From: Streptomyces kaniharaensis
GTDB lineage: Bacteria > Actinomycetota > Actinomycetes > Streptomycetales > Streptomycetaceae
Length of the DNA stretch: 64,000 bases
Direction: 5' to 3'
Assembly: GCF_009569385.1 (NCBI RefSeq)
Contig: NZ_WBOF01000001.1
Span: 4,391,501-4,455,500, forward strand
Position numbers and translations under genes: made by a program. The notes under the pieces were generated by a model that searched no databases, was not told the origin of the DNA, and worked only from the letters and a program-made list of their open reading frames with translations. Below, one piece after another: positions 38,083-47,355 of this stretch (the first letter of the stretch is position 1; the number at the start of each line of letters is the position of its first letter).

Positions 38083-38933
38083 TGAAAAACATGAGCGAGC
38101 ACGCCATGCAGCAGGAGGCCGAGTCGGCCCCCGGCTGTGACGTGCCCGTGACGGCGGCCGAGGTGCTGCTGGACGGCCACCGCGCCACCCGCGACCGGGT
38201 CGCCCGGTCGATCCTCGACCACGGCCCCTCCTCCGCCGCCGACCTGGCGAGCCGGCTGGGCCTCACCGCCGCAGCCGTCCGCCGCCACCTCGACGGGCTG
38301 GCCGCCGCGGGCCTGGTCGAGTCCCGCGAGCAGCGGGTCTACGGCAGCCGCGGCCGGGGCCGTCCGGCCAAGGTCTTCGCCCTCACCGACGGCGGCCGGG
38401 ACGCCTTCTACCAGGCGTACGACCAGCTCGCGGCCGACGCGCTGCGCTGGATCTCCGACTCGGTGGGCGGCGGCAAGGCGGGCGAGGAGGCGGTCGCCGC
38501 CTTCGCCCGGGCCCGGTTCGGCAAGCAGGGCGAGAAGTACCTGGAGTCCCTGCGGCAGGCCGGGGCCGGGGAGCGCACCGAGGCGCTCGCCCAGGCGCTG
38601 AGCGAGGACGGGTACGCTGCCACGGTGCGGCGGGTCCCGTCGGCCGCGGCGAAGGCCCCGGCGGGCGCCCAGCTCTGCCAGCACCACTGCCCGGTCGCGC
38701 ACATCGCCGAGCAGTTCCCGCAGCTCTGTGAGGCGGAGACCGAGGTCTTCTCCCAGCTCCTGGGCACCCATGTGCAACGGCTGGCCACCATCGCCCACGG
38801 CGACGGGGTCTGCACCACCTATGTGCCGGCACCCGGTGCCGCATCGTCGCCCACCCTGCGCAGCGCGGGCCCGGGCACCGGTGCCGTGCCGACTGCCGGT
38901 ACGTCCACCGAAGATTCAGCGTCCGCGCGTTAG
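38082..38933 (+). CDS. sufR: Iron-sulfur cluster-binding repressor SufR
   Basis: 283-residue regulator at the head of the suf operon. N-terminal winged helix at about 35-105 (SSAADLASRLGLTAAAVRRH, then RGRGRPAKVFALT). C-terminal cysteines at about 199, 203 and 216 (CQHHC, then LCEAETE) are the expected Fe-S ligands. SufR with its cluster represses suf genes; apo-protein releases them. The start is either GTG 38082 or ATG 38091; no strong ribosome site is visible, so the message may be leaderless. sufB follows 9 bp downstream. The C-terminal 45 residues are low complexity. Confidence 0.9.
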   Translation: MKNMSEHAMQQEAESAPGCDVPVTAAEVLLDGHRATRDRVARSILDHGPSSAADLASRLGLTAAAVRRHLDGLAAAGLVESREQRVYGSRGRGRPAKVFALTDGGRDAFYQAYDQLAADALRWISDSVGGGKAGEEAVAAFARARFGKQGEKYLESLRQAGAGERTEALAQALSEDGYAATVRRVPSAAAKAPAGAQLCQHHCPVAHIAEQFPQLCEAETEVFSQLLGTHVQRLATIAHGDGVCTTYVPAPGAASSPTLRSAGPGTGAVPTAGTSTEDSASAR

Positions 38934-38942
38934 GAAGCTCGC

Positions 38943-40358
38943 ATGACTGACACCGTTTCGCACCCGGAGCTCGAGGGCCTGGGGAAGTACGAGTACGGCT
39001 GGGCCGACCCGGACACCGCCGGTGCCGTGGCCAAGCGCGGGCTCAGCGAGGACGTCGTGCGCGACATCTCCGCGAAGAAGAACGAGTCCGAGTGGATGCT
39101 GAACCTGCGTCTCAAGGGCCTGAAGCTGTTCGGCAAGAAGCCCATGCCGACCTGGGGCTCGGACCTGTCCGGCATCGACTTCGACAACATCAAGTACTTC
39201 GTCCGCTCGACCGAGAAGCAGGCCGAGTCCTGGGAGGACCTGCCCGCGGACATCAAGGCCACCTACGACAAGCTGGGCATCCCGGAGGCGGAGAAGCAGC
39301 GCCTGGTCGCCGGTGTCGCCGCGCAGTACGAGTCGGAGGTCGTCTACCACCAGATCCGCGAGGACCTGGAGCAGCAGGGCGTCATCTTCCTGGACACCGA
39401 CACCGCGCTGCGCGAGCACCCGGAGCTGTTCAAGGAGTACTTCGGCACCGTCATCCCGGCCGGTGACAACAAGTTCGCCGCGCTGAACACGGCCGTCTGG
39501 TCCGGCGGGTCCTTCATCTACGTGCCGAAGGGTGTCCACGTCGACATCCCGCTCCAGGCCTACTTCCGGATCAACACCGAGAACATGGGCCAGTTCGAGC
39601 GGACGCTGATCATCGTCGACGAGGACGCCTACGTCCACTACGTCGAGGGCTGCACCGCGCCGATCTACTCCTCCGACTCGCTGCACTCGGCGGTCGTGGA
39701 GATCATCGTCAAGAAGGGCGGCCGCTGCCGCTACACGACCATCCAGAACTGGTCGAACAACGTCTACAACCTGGTCACCAAGCGCGCCGTGGCGTACGAG
39801 GGCGCGACCATGGAGTGGGTCGACGGCAACATCGGTTCCAAGGTCACCATGAAGTACCCGGCCGTCTACCTGATGGGCGAGCACGCCAAGGGCGAGACCC
39901 TGTCGATCGCCTTCGCGGGCGAGGGCCAGCACCAGGACGCCGGCGCCAAGATGGTGCACATGGCGCCGAACACCTCGTCGCACATCGTCTCCAAGTCGGT
40001 GGCGCGCGGCGGCGGCCGGACCTCCTACCGCGGTCTGATCGAGATCGGCGAGGGCTCGCACGGCGCCAAGTCCAACGTCCTGTGCGACGCGCTGCTGGTC
40101 GACACCATCTCCCGCTCGGACACCTACCCGTACGTGGACGTCCGCGAGGACGACGTGTCCATGGGCCACGAGGCGACCGTCTCCAAGGTCAGCGAGGACC
40201 AGCTGTTCTACCTGATGAGCCGCGGCCTGACCGAGACCGAGGCCATGGCGATGATCGTCCGCGGTTTCGTCGAGCCGATCGCGCGTGAGCTGCCGATGGA
40301 GTACGCGCTGGAGCTCAACCGGCTGATCGAGCTGCAGATGGAGGGCGCGGTCGGCTGA
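38943..40358 (+). CDS. sufB: Fe-S cluster assembly scaffold protein SufB
   Basis: 471-residue scaffold subunit of the SufBCD complex, building clusters in the cytoplasm. Typical features: LKGLKLFGKKPMPTWG near the N-terminus, YVHYVEGCTAPIYSSDSLHS (conserved Cys) and the C-terminal beta-helix end LFYLMSRGLTETEAMAMIVRG. No intein is present, unlike mycobacterial SufB. ATG with GGAAG upstream. Confidence 0.97.
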   Translation: MTDTVSHPELEGLGKYEYGWADPDTAGAVAKRGLSEDVVRDISAKKNESEWMLNLRLKGLKLFGKKPMPTWGSDLSGIDFDNIKYFVRSTEKQAESWEDLPADIKATYDKLGIPEAEKQRLVAGVAAQYESEVVYHQIREDLEQQGVIFLDTDTALREHPELFKEYFGTVIPAGDNKFAALNTAVWSGGSFIYVPKGVHVDIPLQAYFRINTENMGQFERTLIIVDEDAYVHYVEGCTAPIYSSDSLHSAVVEIIVKKGGRCRYTTIQNWSNNVYNLVTKRAVAYEGATMEWVDGNIGSKVTMKYPAVYLMGEHAKGETLSIAFAGEGQHQDAGAKMVHMAPNTSSHIVSKSVARGGGRTSYRGLIEIGEGSHGAKSNVLCDALLVDTISRSDTYPYVDVREDDVSMGHEATVSKVSEDQLFYLMSRGLTETEAMAMIVRGFVEPIARELPMEYALELNRLIELQMEGAVG

Positions 40359-40413
40359 CCCCCGGCCACCCACCGCCCACCGACTTTTCGAGGAAGAGAG
40401 CTACCCGACAGCC

Positions 40414-41661
40414 ATGGCTGACACGGCTTCTAATGTCCCTGTGAACACCACCGGCTCCACGACCGCCGGTTCGATCGAGGTCGGCACCGCCGGCGCGGGC
40501 GCGCAGCTCGCCGGGCCCGGCACCGGCCGGGCCACGGTCCAGCAGCCGATCGACGCGCGCGTGGCGGTCAAGCCGTCCTACGACGTGAACGACTTCCCGG
40601 TGCCGCACGGCCGCGAGGAGGACTGGCGCTTCACGCCGCTGCACCGCCTCGGCGGGCTGCACGACGGCACCGCCGCCCAGGGCGAACGGGGTGAGGACAA
40701 GGTCGAGTTCACGCTGCCGGACGGCGTCACCGCCGAGACCGTCGGCCGCGACGACGCCCGCCTGGGCAAGGCCGGTAAGCCGGTCGACCGGGTCGCCGCC
40801 CAGGCGTTCAGCGCCTTCGAGCAGGCCCTCGTGGTCACCGTGCCCAAGGACGCGGTGCTCACCGAGCCCGTCAAGATCGACGTGCGCGCCGAGGGCGGGG
40901 TCCGCTTCGCCCACGTGGTGATCGACGTCAAGCCGTTCGCCGAGGCCGTCGTGGTGCTGAACCACGCCGGCACCGGCACCCGCGCCGCCAACGTCGAACT
41001 GCTCGTCGGCGACGGCGCCAAGCTCACCTTCGTCTCCGTCCAGGACTGGGACCGCGACGCCGTGCACGCCGCGCAGCACAACGCGCTGGTCGGCCGGGAC
41101 GCCTCGTTCAAGTCCGTCGTCGTCACCTTCGGCGGCGACGTGGTCCGCATCCACCCGCGGGTCAACTACGCGGGCCCCGGCGGCGAGGCCGAGATGTTCG
41201 GCCTCTACTTCGCCGACGCCGGCCAGCACCTGGAGCACCGCCTGGTGATCGACCACGACACGCCGCACTGCCGGTCGAACGTGGCCTACAAGGGCGCCCT
41301 CCAGGGCCAGGACGCGCACGCGGTCTGGGTCGGCGACGCGCTGATCCGCGCCGCCGCCGTGGGCACCGACACCTACGAGCTCAACCGGAACCTGGTGCTC
41401 ACCGACGGCGCCCGGGTCGACTCGATCCCGAACCTGGAGATCGAGACCGGCGAGATCGTCGGCGCCGGCCACGCCTCGGCGACCGGCCGCTTCGACGACG
41501 AGCAGCTGTTCTACCTGATGGCCCGCGGCATCCCGGCCGACGAGGCCCGCCGCCTGGTGGTCCGCGGCTTCTTCGCCGAACTGCTCCAGCAGATCGGCGT
41601 GGCCGAGGTCCAGGACCAGCTCATGGAGAAGATCGAGGCCGAGCTGGAAGCGGCGGTCTGA
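40414..41661 (+). CDS. sufD: Fe-S cluster assembly protein SufD
   Basis: 415-residue partner of SufB. The N-terminal 60 residues are Thr/Gly/Ala-rich and variable; HGREEDWRFTPL marks the start of the conserved part; the beta-helix and C-terminal FDDEQLFYLMARGIPADEAR match SufB/SufD, including the conserved His in HLEHRLVIDHDTPHC. ATG at 40414 with GAGGAAGAGAG upstream. 55 bp after sufB and 5 bp before the ferredoxin gene. Confidence 0.95.
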   Translation: MADTASNVPVNTTGSTTAGSIEVGTAGAGAQLAGPGTGRATVQQPIDARVAVKPSYDVNDFPVPHGREEDWRFTPLHRLGGLHDGTAAQGERGEDKVEFTLPDGVTAETVGRDDARLGKAGKPVDRVAAQAFSAFEQALVVTVPKDAVLTEPVKIDVRAEGGVRFAHVVIDVKPFAEAVVVLNHAGTGTRAANVELLVGDGAKLTFVSVQDWDRDAVHAAQHNALVGRDASFKSVVVTFGGDVVRIHPRVNYAGPGGEAEMFGLYFADAGQHLEHRLVIDHDTPHCRSNVAYKGALQGQDAHAVWVGDALIRAAAVGTDTYELNRNLVLTDGARVDSIPNLEIETGEIVGAGHASATGRFDDEQLFYLMARGIPADEARRLVVRGFFAELLQQIGVAEVQDQLMEKIEAELEAAV

Positions 41662-41666
41662 TCCCG

Positions 41667-41984
41667 ATGACGTTTCTCCGTGCCTGCGCGCTGAGCGACC
41701 TCCAGGAGGACGTGCCCAAGCGCGTGGACCTCAACGGCGTGCCGGTCTCCGTCGTCCGCACCGACGAGGGGGTGTTCGCGATCAACGACATCTGCTCGCA
41801 CGCGAACGTCTCGCTCTCGGAGGGCGAGGTCGAGGACTGCATGATCGAGTGCTGGCTGCACGGCTCCAGCTTCGACCTGCGCACCGGCAAGCCGTCCGGC
41901 CTGCCCGCCACCAAGCCGGTCGCTGTCTACCCCGTAAAGATCGAAGGGGACGATGTGCTCGTCTCCGTCAACCAGGAGTCCTGA
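41667..41984 (+). CDS. Non-heme Rieske-type ferredoxin
   Basis: 105-residue [2Fe-2S] ferredoxin of the biphenyl-dioxygenase type: cluster ligands CSHANVSLSEG and CWLHGSSFDLRTGKP. It lies inside the suf operon between sufD and sufC, the usual actinobacterial position, probably supplying electrons for cluster assembly. It is 5 bp after sufD and 6 bp before sufC. Confidence 0.92.
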   Translation: MTFLRACALSDLQEDVPKRVDLNGVPVSVVRTDEGVFAINDICSHANVSLSEGEVEDCMIECWLHGSSFDLRTGKPSGLPATKPVAVYPVKIEGDDVLVSVNQES

Positions 41985-41990
41985 GTACAC

Positions 41991-42755
41991 ATGGCAACCC
42001 TTGAAATCCGCGACCTGCACGTCTCCGTCGAGGCCGAGAACGGCCCGCGCGAGATCCTGAAGGGCGTCGACCTGACCGTGAAGCAGGGCGAGACCCACGC
42101 CATCATGGGTCCGAACGGCTCCGGCAAGTCCACCCTGGCCTACTCGCTGGCCGGCCACCCCAAGTACACCGTCACCGGCGGCTCGGTGCTGCTGGACGGC
42201 GAGGACGTCCTGGAGATGTCCGTCGACGAGCGTGCCAAGGCCGGCGTCTTCCTGGCCATGCAGTACCCGGTCGAGGTCCCGGGCGTCTCGGTGAGCAACT
42301 TCCTGCGCACCGCCGCCACCGCCGTCCGCGGCGAGGCCCCGAAGCTGCGCCTGTGGGTGAAGGAGGTCAAGGAGGCGATGGCCGCCCTCCAGATGGACCC
42401 GGCCTTCGCCGAGCGCAACGTCAACGAGGGCTTCTCCGGCGGTGAGAAGAAGCGCCACGAGATCCTCCAGCTGGAGCTCCTCAAGCCGAAGATCGCGATC
42501 CTCGACGAGACCGACTCCGGCCTGGACGTCGACGCGCTGCGGATCGTCTCCGAGGGCATCAACCGGGTCCGCTCGACCGGCGAGGTCGGCACCCTGCTGG
42601 TGACCCACTACACCCGCATCCTGCGGTACATCAAGCCCGACTACGTCCACGTCTTCGCGGGCGGCCGCATCGTCGAGTCCGGCGGTGCCGAGCTGGCCGA
42701 CAAGCTGGAGGCAGAGGGCTACGAGTCGTACGTGAAGGGGGGCGCTTCCGAGTGA
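41991..42755 (+). CDS. sufC: Fe-S cluster assembly ATPase SufC
   Basis: 254-residue ABC-type ATPase of SufBCD. Walker A GPNGSGKSTL at about 41-50, signature FSGGEKKRHEILQL, Walker B AILDETDSGLDVDAL, switch His in LLVTHYTRIL. ATG start; its stop codon overlaps the sufS GTG (GTGA). Confidence 0.97.
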   Translation: MATLEIRDLHVSVEAENGPREILKGVDLTVKQGETHAIMGPNGSGKSTLAYSLAGHPKYTVTGGSVLLDGEDVLEMSVDERAKAGVFLAMQYPVEVPGVSVSNFLRTAATAVRGEAPKLRLWVKEVKEAMAALQMDPAFAERNVNEGFSGGEKKRHEILQLELLKPKIAILDETDSGLDVDALRIVSEGINRVRSTGEVGTLLVTHYTRILRYIKPDYVHVFAGGRIVESGGAELADKLEAEGYESYVKGGASE

Positions 42756-44014
42756 CCCACACTCCGCTGTCCGGCCTGCTCGACACCGACACGATCCGCA
42801 AGGACTTCCCGGTCCTGCAGCGCCTGCTGCACGAGGAGAAGCCGCTCGTCTACCTGGACAACGCGGCCACCTCGCAGAAGCCGCGCCAGGTGCTGGAGGC
42901 CCTGAACGCCTACTACGAGCGGCACAACGCCAACGTCCACCGCGGCGTGCACGTGCTCGCCGAGGAGGCCACGGCCCTCTACGAGGGCGCCCGTGACAAG
43001 GTCGCGGCGTTCATCAACGCGCCGAGCCGCAACGAGGTGATCTTCACCAAGAACGCCTCGGAGTCGCTCAACCTCGTGGCCAACATGCTCGGTTGGGCCG
43101 ACGAGCCGTACCGGGTGGACGCCGACTCCGAGATCGTCATCACGGAGATGGAGCACCACTCCAACATCGTCCCGTGGCAGCTGCTGTCGCAGCGCACCGG
43201 CGCGAAGCTGAAGTGGTTCGGGCTGACCGACGAGGGCCGGCTCGACCTCTCCGACATCGACGAGCTGATCACCGAGAAGACCAAGGTGGTCTCCTTCACC
43301 CTGGTCTCGAACCTGATGGGCACCATCAACCCGGTCGAGGCGATCGTCCGCAAGGCGCAGTCCGTCGGCGCGCTGGTCGTCATCGACGCCTCGCAGGCCG
43401 CCCCGCACATGGTGCTGGACGTGCAGGCGCTGGAGGCCGACTTCGTCGCCTTCACCGGCCACAAGATGCTGGCCCCGACCGGCATCGGCGTGCTCTGGGG
43501 CCGCCACGAGCTGCTGGAGGACCTCCCGCCGTTCCTGGGCGGCGGCGAGATGATCGAGACCGTCACCATGGGCTCGTCCACCTACGCCCCGGCGCCGCAC
43601 AAGTTCGAGGCCGGCACCCCGCCGATCGCCCAGGCGGTCGGGCTCGGCGCGGCCATCGACTACCTGCAGGGCGTCGGCATGGAGAAGATCGCCGCGCACG
43701 AGCACGCGATCACCGCGTACGCCATCGAGCGCCTGCTGGAGGTCCCGGACCTGCGGATCATCGGCCCGCGCACGGCCGTCGACCGCGGCGCCGCGATCTC
43801 CTTCACCCTCGGCGACATCCACCCGCACGACGTGGGCCAGGTGCTGGACGAGCAGGGCATCGCCGTGCGCGTCGGCCACCACTGCGCGCGGCCGGTCTGC
43901 CTGCGGTACGGAATTCCGGCGACCACGCGGGCGTCGTTCTATCTGTACTCGACGCCGGGCGAGGTCGACGCTCTGATCAACGGCCTGCACCACGTCCGGA
44001 ACTTCTTCGGCTGA
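42752..44014 (+). CDS. sufS: Cysteine desulfurase SufS
   Basis: 420-residue PLP enzyme releasing sulfur from cysteine. PLP Lys at about 238 in FTGHKMLAPTG; catalytic Cys at about 378 in RVGHHCARPV; class II (SufS) short active-site loop. GTG start overlapping sufC. sufU follows 15 bp downstream and would accept the persulfide. Confidence 0.97.
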   Translation: MTHTPLSGLLDTDTIRKDFPVLQRLLHEEKPLVYLDNAATSQKPRQVLEALNAYYERHNANVHRGVHVLAEEATALYEGARDKVAAFINAPSRNEVIFTKNASESLNLVANMLGWADEPYRVDADSEIVITEMEHHSNIVPWQLLSQRTGAKLKWFGLTDEGRLDLSDIDELITEKTKVVSFTLVSNLMGTINPVEAIVRKAQSVGALVVIDASQAAPHMVLDVQALEADFVAFTGHKMLAPTGIGVLWGRHELLEDLPPFLGGGEMIETVTMGSSTYAPAPHKFEAGTPPIAQAVGLGAAIDYLQGVGMEKIAAHEHAITAYAIERLLEVPDLRIIGPRTAVDRGAAISFTLGDIHPHDVGQVLDEQGIAVRVGHHCARPVCLRYGIPATTRASFYLYSTPGEVDALINGLHHVRNFFG

Positions 44015-44029
44015 CGGGACGCGCAGGAC

Positions 44030-44482
44030 ATGAAGCTCGACTCGATGTACCAGGACATCATCCTGGACCACTACCGCAACCCCCACGGCAAGGGGCTGCG
44101 GGACGGCGACGCCGAGGTGCACCACGTCAACCCGACCTGCGGCGACGAGATCACCCTGCGGGTGAAGCTCGACGGCGCGACGGTCGCCGACGTGTCGTAC
44201 GAGTCCCAGGGCTGCTCGATCAGCCAGGCCAGCGCCTCGGTGCTGAACGACCTGGTCGTCGGCAGGACCGTGGGTGAGGCACAGGCCGTCCAGGAGGCCT
44301 TCCTGGAGCTGATGCAGAGCAAGGGCCAGGCCGAGGGCGACGAGGAGGTGCTGGAGGACGCGGTCGCGTTCGCCGGCGTCTCCAAGTACCCGGCCCGGGT
44401 CAAGTGCGCCCTGCTCAGCTGGATGGCCTGGAAGGACGCCACCGCCCAGGCGCTGGCCCAGCAGCCCGCCGTCAACGACTGA
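44030..44482 (+). CDS. sufU: Sulfur-transfer protein SufU
   Basis: 150-residue zinc-dependent sulfurtransferase stimulating SufS. Zinc ligands Cys37 and Asp39 (NPTCGDE), Cys62 (SQGCSIS) and Cys126 (ARVKCALL) are all present, with the SufU-specific insertion between helices rather than the IscU arrangement. ATG start, 15 bp after sufS. Confidence 0.95.
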   Translation: MKLDSMYQDIILDHYRNPHGKGLRDGDAEVHHVNPTCGDEITLRVKLDGATVADVSYESQGCSISQASASVLNDLVVGRTVGEAQAVQEAFLELMQSKGQAEGDEEVLEDAVAFAGVSKYPARVKCALLSWMAWKDATAQALAQQPAVND

Positions 44483-44503
44483 CCCCCCGGAGGAGGACAG
44501 ACC

Positions 44504-44887
44504 ATGAGTGACACCACCGAGCCCGCGTCCGCCCCGGCGGAGGACGGCCAGATCGGCATCGTCGGCACCACGGCCGGCACCGTCTCGGTCGAGGACCTGA
44601 CCGAGGCCCTGATGGACGTCGTCGACCCCGAACTGGGCATCGACGTCGTCAACCTCGGCCTGATCTATGGCATCCACATCGACGAGTCGGACGTGGCCAC
44701 CATCGACATGACGCTCACCTCGGCGGCCTGCCCGCTGACCGACGTCATCGAGGACCAGGCCAAGACCGCCACCGACGGCCTGGTGAAGGACCTGCGCATC
44801 AACTGGGTCTGGATGCCGCCGTGGGGCCCCGACAAGATCACCGACGACGGCCGCGAGCAGCTCCGCGCCCTCGGCTTCAACGTCTGA
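44504..44887 (+). CDS. sufT: Fe-S assembly factor SufT (MIP18/DUF59)
   Basis: 127-residue DUF59 protein: DPELGIDVVNLGLIYGI, TLTSAACPLTDVIEDQ (conserved Cys) and WMPPWGPDKITDDGREQLRA. It acts late in Fe-S maturation. The N-terminal 25 residues are a variable acidic extension. ATG with GGAGGAGG upstream. Last gene of the suf operon; a stem-loop follows. Confidence 0.95.
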   Translation: MSDTTEPASAPAEDGQIGIVGTTAGTVSVEDLTEALMDVVDPELGIDVVNLGLIYGIHIDESDVATIDMTLTSAACPLTDVIEDQAKTATDGLVKDLRINWVWMPPWGPDKITDDGREQLRALGFNV

Positions 44888-44908
44888 CGGACGTCACCCG
44901 TCAACCTG

Positions 44909-44951
44909 CTGCCGCGCAAACCGCTCCTTCGGGGAAAGGTTCGCGCGGCAG
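44909..44951 (+). terminator. suf operon terminator
   Basis: CTGCCGCGC with GCGCGGCAG, continued by AACC/GGTT, around a loop of about 15 nt, 22 nt after sufT. Confidence 0.7.
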
Positions 44952-45009
44952 TGGTATATCTGCGAGCAGGCGGCCAGGCTGGAGCCTCGACCTCGGAGGG
45001 AGCGAAGTC

Positions 45010-45666
45010 ATGTCGGTAGTTGCGTTCGCGCAGTTGCTCCTGCCTGACTCGCCGTACGCCATGTGGGTCAGGGGTGAACTGGAGGAGTATCTCCGGCTCC
45101 CGGACGACGGCACGCGGGTTGAGGTGATCGGAGGGGAGATCGTCGTGTCACCGGCGCCGGTAGTTACCCATGCGGTCTTCCTCTCACACATCGAGCGAGG
45201 GTTCACCCTCGCCAGCGGCTCGGATCCGGCCTTCCCGTGGCGGGCACTTCAGACGGTCAATCTGGACCTGGTGGAGATCGGAGACGCGTACGTTCCGGAT
45301 CTCGTCATCGTGGATGCCGAGGTGGAAGAGCGGGCGCTGGCTGGGGATGTTGCTCGCCTGTACCCGCACGACGTCGGAATGGTGGTCGAGGTGACCTCGG
45401 CGTCCAACGCCCGTCACGACCGTCGCCCCATGTTCGGTCGACAGGTCAAGCCCACCAAGTGGAGTGGCTGCGCGCGGACCGGGGTGCCGTACTACCTGCT
45501 GGTGGACCGCGACCCGCGGCAGCCCGGAGTCACCCTGTTCGGCGAGCCGGACCGGGGCGAGGGTACCTACGAGGTGCTGGGCGAATGGAAGTTCGGCGAA
45601 TCCGTCCGGTTGCCGAAGCCTTTCGACGTCGAGATCGGCACCGACAAATGGAAGCCGTGGGCGTAG
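45010..45666 (+). CDS. Uma2 family putative endonuclease
   Basis: 218-residue PD-(D/E)XK-fold protein of the Uma2/DUF820 family. Active-site-like acidic residues occur in TRVEVIGGEIVVSP, YVPDLVIVDAEVEE and MVVEVTSAS; GVPYYLLVDRDPRQPG is the family C-terminal block. Such genes are abundant in streptomycetes; biological role unknown. ATG at 45010 with GGAGGGA upstream; TATATC at 44955 may be the -10. Local GC is lower than in the suf genes, suggesting a separate history. Confidence 0.85.
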   Translation: MSVVAFAQLLLPDSPYAMWVRGELEEYLRLPDDGTRVEVIGGEIVVSPAPVVTHAVFLSHIERGFTLASGSDPAFPWRALQTVNLDLVEIGDAYVPDLVIVDAEVEERALAGDVARLYPHDVGMVVEVTSASNARHDRRPMFGRQVKPTKWSGCARTGVPYYLLVDRDPRQPGVTLFGEPDRGEGTYEVLGEWKFGESVRLPKPFDVEIGTDKWKPWA

Positions 45667-45680
45667 AGCGTGGTGAATGC

Positions 45681-45720
45681 GCCGCGGCCCGGGACGGAAA
45701 CCTCCGTCCCGGGCCGCGGC
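45681..45720. terminator. Bidirectional terminator between the Uma2 and MFS genes
   Basis: Perfect 18-bp stem GCCGCGGCCCGGGACGGA and complement with a 4-nt loop. Confidence 0.9.
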
Positions 45721-45734
45721 GTTCTTCGTGCCGG

Positions 45735-47066
45735 TCAGGCCGTCCGGGGCTTGCGGGCCACGGCGACCGCCAGGGCGGCGCAGAGGACGGCGGCGAGGCT
45801 CGCGAAGCCGCTGACGGCGGGCAGGAGGCCGTAGCGCTGGACGAGGGCGCCGACGCCCACGATGGGGAGGGAGCTCCCCAGGTAGACGATGATCCAGAGC
45901 GAGGAGAGCTCCGAGCCCCGGCGCTCCGGGTTCATCGCGGCGACGGCGGTGGTGAAGAGCGAGCGGAAGGCGACGCCCTGGCAGGCGCCGCCGAGGACGC
46001 TGCCGATGAACAGCAGGGCGGGCGTGCCGGTGTACTGGGCGGCGACCACCAGGCCCAGGCCGCTGGCGAGGCCCGTCATGCCGAGGGCGATGACCAGACG
46101 GTCGGAGGTCGGCGGGACGAGCAGCTGGGCGATCGCGGAGGAGCCGAGCAGCAGGGCCGCCACGACGGCGCCGGTCAGGTGGGAGCTGGTGTGCAGCAGC
46201 TTGGCGCTGAAGGCCGGGGCCAGGCTGAGGTAGACGCCGAACACCGCGTACGAGATGAAGCCGGCAGCCGAGGAGAGCAGGAACTCGCGGCGGCCGGTCA
46301 CCGGCAGGGCCAGGCGCTGCGGGCGCAGGTGGGCCGGGGTGGTGATGCGCGGCGGCGAGGCCGGCGGACGGTTGCGGCCGGGCATCCGGGGGTGGACGAC
46401 GGCGAGCGGCACGCAGAGCACCAGCAGAGCGATGGCGTGCAGCAGGAACGGCGTCAGCAGCGGGTCGGAGCCGCCGGACAGCAGGGCGCCGACCACCGGG
46501 CCGAGCGCGACCCCGCCTGCGGAACAGGCCAGGGTGAGCTTGGCGGCCAGCGTCGGGTGGTCCGGCAGCAGGTCGCCGAGGGCGGCCCCGGCGGCGCCGG
46601 TGGACAGGCCGACCGCGATGCCCTGGACGGCCCGGCCGGCGGCGAGCTGCCAGAAGCTGCCGGCGGTGGCGAACACGACGTCGCCGGCGGCAGCCAGTGC
46701 CACGGCGGGCAGGATCATGGCGCGCCGGCCGAGGTGGTCGGACCAGTGGCCGACCACGGCGAGCACCGGGACCAGCGCGAAGATGTAGATCGTGAAGAGG
46801 ATCGACGTGTCGATCGCGGTCAGCGCCAGGCGCTGCTGGATCAGCGGGTAGATCGGCGTCGCCAGGTTGGCACCGATCAGCATGAGCAGCAGGGCGGTGG
46901 CGACCAGGCCGACGCGGACTCCGCGCATCGCGTTCCAGCGGCTGATCGCGGAGAGCTGGAGCTGGGCGCGCGGCGCGAGCTCCAGGGGAAGCAGGGCCTC
47001 CGACAGTCGGCGTCCGTCGAGCTGCGCGGTGCGCAGGCCGGGGCCGGCGGGGGAGAGGTCCGCCAT
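45735..47066 (-). CDS. MFS transporter
   Basis: 443-residue major facilitator protein with about twelve hydrophobic segments. The motif A-like loop VVGHWSDHLGRRAMI follows TM2-3, and the first helix begins RVGLVATALLLMLIGANLATPIYPL. The pattern resembles drug or metabolite efflux carriers (DHA1-like); substrate unknown. ATG at 47066 with AGGAG upstream. A 5' leader element shared with murC lies about 120 nt upstream. Confidence 0.88.
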   Translation of the reverse strand: MADLSPAGPGLRTAQLDGRRLSEALLPLELAPRAQLQLSAISRWNAMRGVRVGLVATALLLMLIGANLATPIYPLIQQRLALTAIDTSILFTIYIFALVPVLAVVGHWSDHLGRRAMILPAVALAAAGDVVFATAGSFWQLAAGRAVQGIAVGLSTGAAGAALGDLLPDHPTLAAKLTLACSAGGVALGPVVGALLSGGSDPLLTPFLLHAIALLVLCVPLAVVHPRMPGRNRPPASPPRITTPAHLRPQRLALPVTGRREFLLSSAAGFISYAVFGVYLSLAPAFSAKLLHTSSHLTGAVVAALLLGSSAIAQLLVPPTSDRLVIALGMTGLASGLGLVVAAQYTGTPALLFIGSVLGGACQGVAFRSLFTTAVAAMNPERRGSELSSLWIIVYLGSSLPIVGVGALVQRYGLLPAVSGFASLAAVLCAALAVAVARKPRTA

Positions 47067-47185
47067 TTCAGGGGTCTCCTGTGGCTGGGCCCCACCGGGG
47101 CGGCTGGGTGTGCCGGCGCGCCCGTCCTGAGGCGCTGTGGTGGTGGCCGCGGTGCGGGCTCCCTGATGGAGCGGGTGAGTGTTCT

Positions 47186-47222
47186 TGGGCCCCTCCTGGC
47201 CGCTCGGGAGGGCAAGGAGGGA
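47186..47222 (-). promoter_or_regulatory. Leader element upstream of the MFS gene, shared with murC
   Basis: On the minus strand: TCCCTCCTTGCCC, 12 variable bases, AGGAGGGGCCCA. The outer blocks are identical to those at 1583-1617 over 13 and 11 bases. Unknown function. Confidence 0.4.
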
Positions 47223-47315
47223 GGGGCTTCGTTGCCCGGTGGCCCGCGCGGGGTGTGCACGGCGCCAATGCGAAGGATAAGGGGTGGGCGCACGGTTGCG
47301 GCGCGCGCCCCCTCG

Positions 47316-47342
47316 AGGCCGGGCATCGGGGGTGCCCGGCCT
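47316..47342 (+). promoter_or_regulatory. Inverted repeat abutting the promoter of the acidic-protein gene
   Basis: AGGCCGGGCA and TGCCCGGCCT, 7-nt spacer, ending 1 bp before the -10 box TACGCT. No plus-strand gene ends nearby, so an operator is likelier than a terminator. Confidence 0.4.
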
Positions 47343-47343
47343 A

Positions 47344-47349
47344 TACGCT
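47344..47349 (+). promoter_or_regulatory. -10 box, leaderless promoter of the acidic-protein gene
   Basis: TACGCT lies 6 nt before the GTG at 47356. Confidence 0.45.
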
Positions 47350-47355
47350 GAGGTC

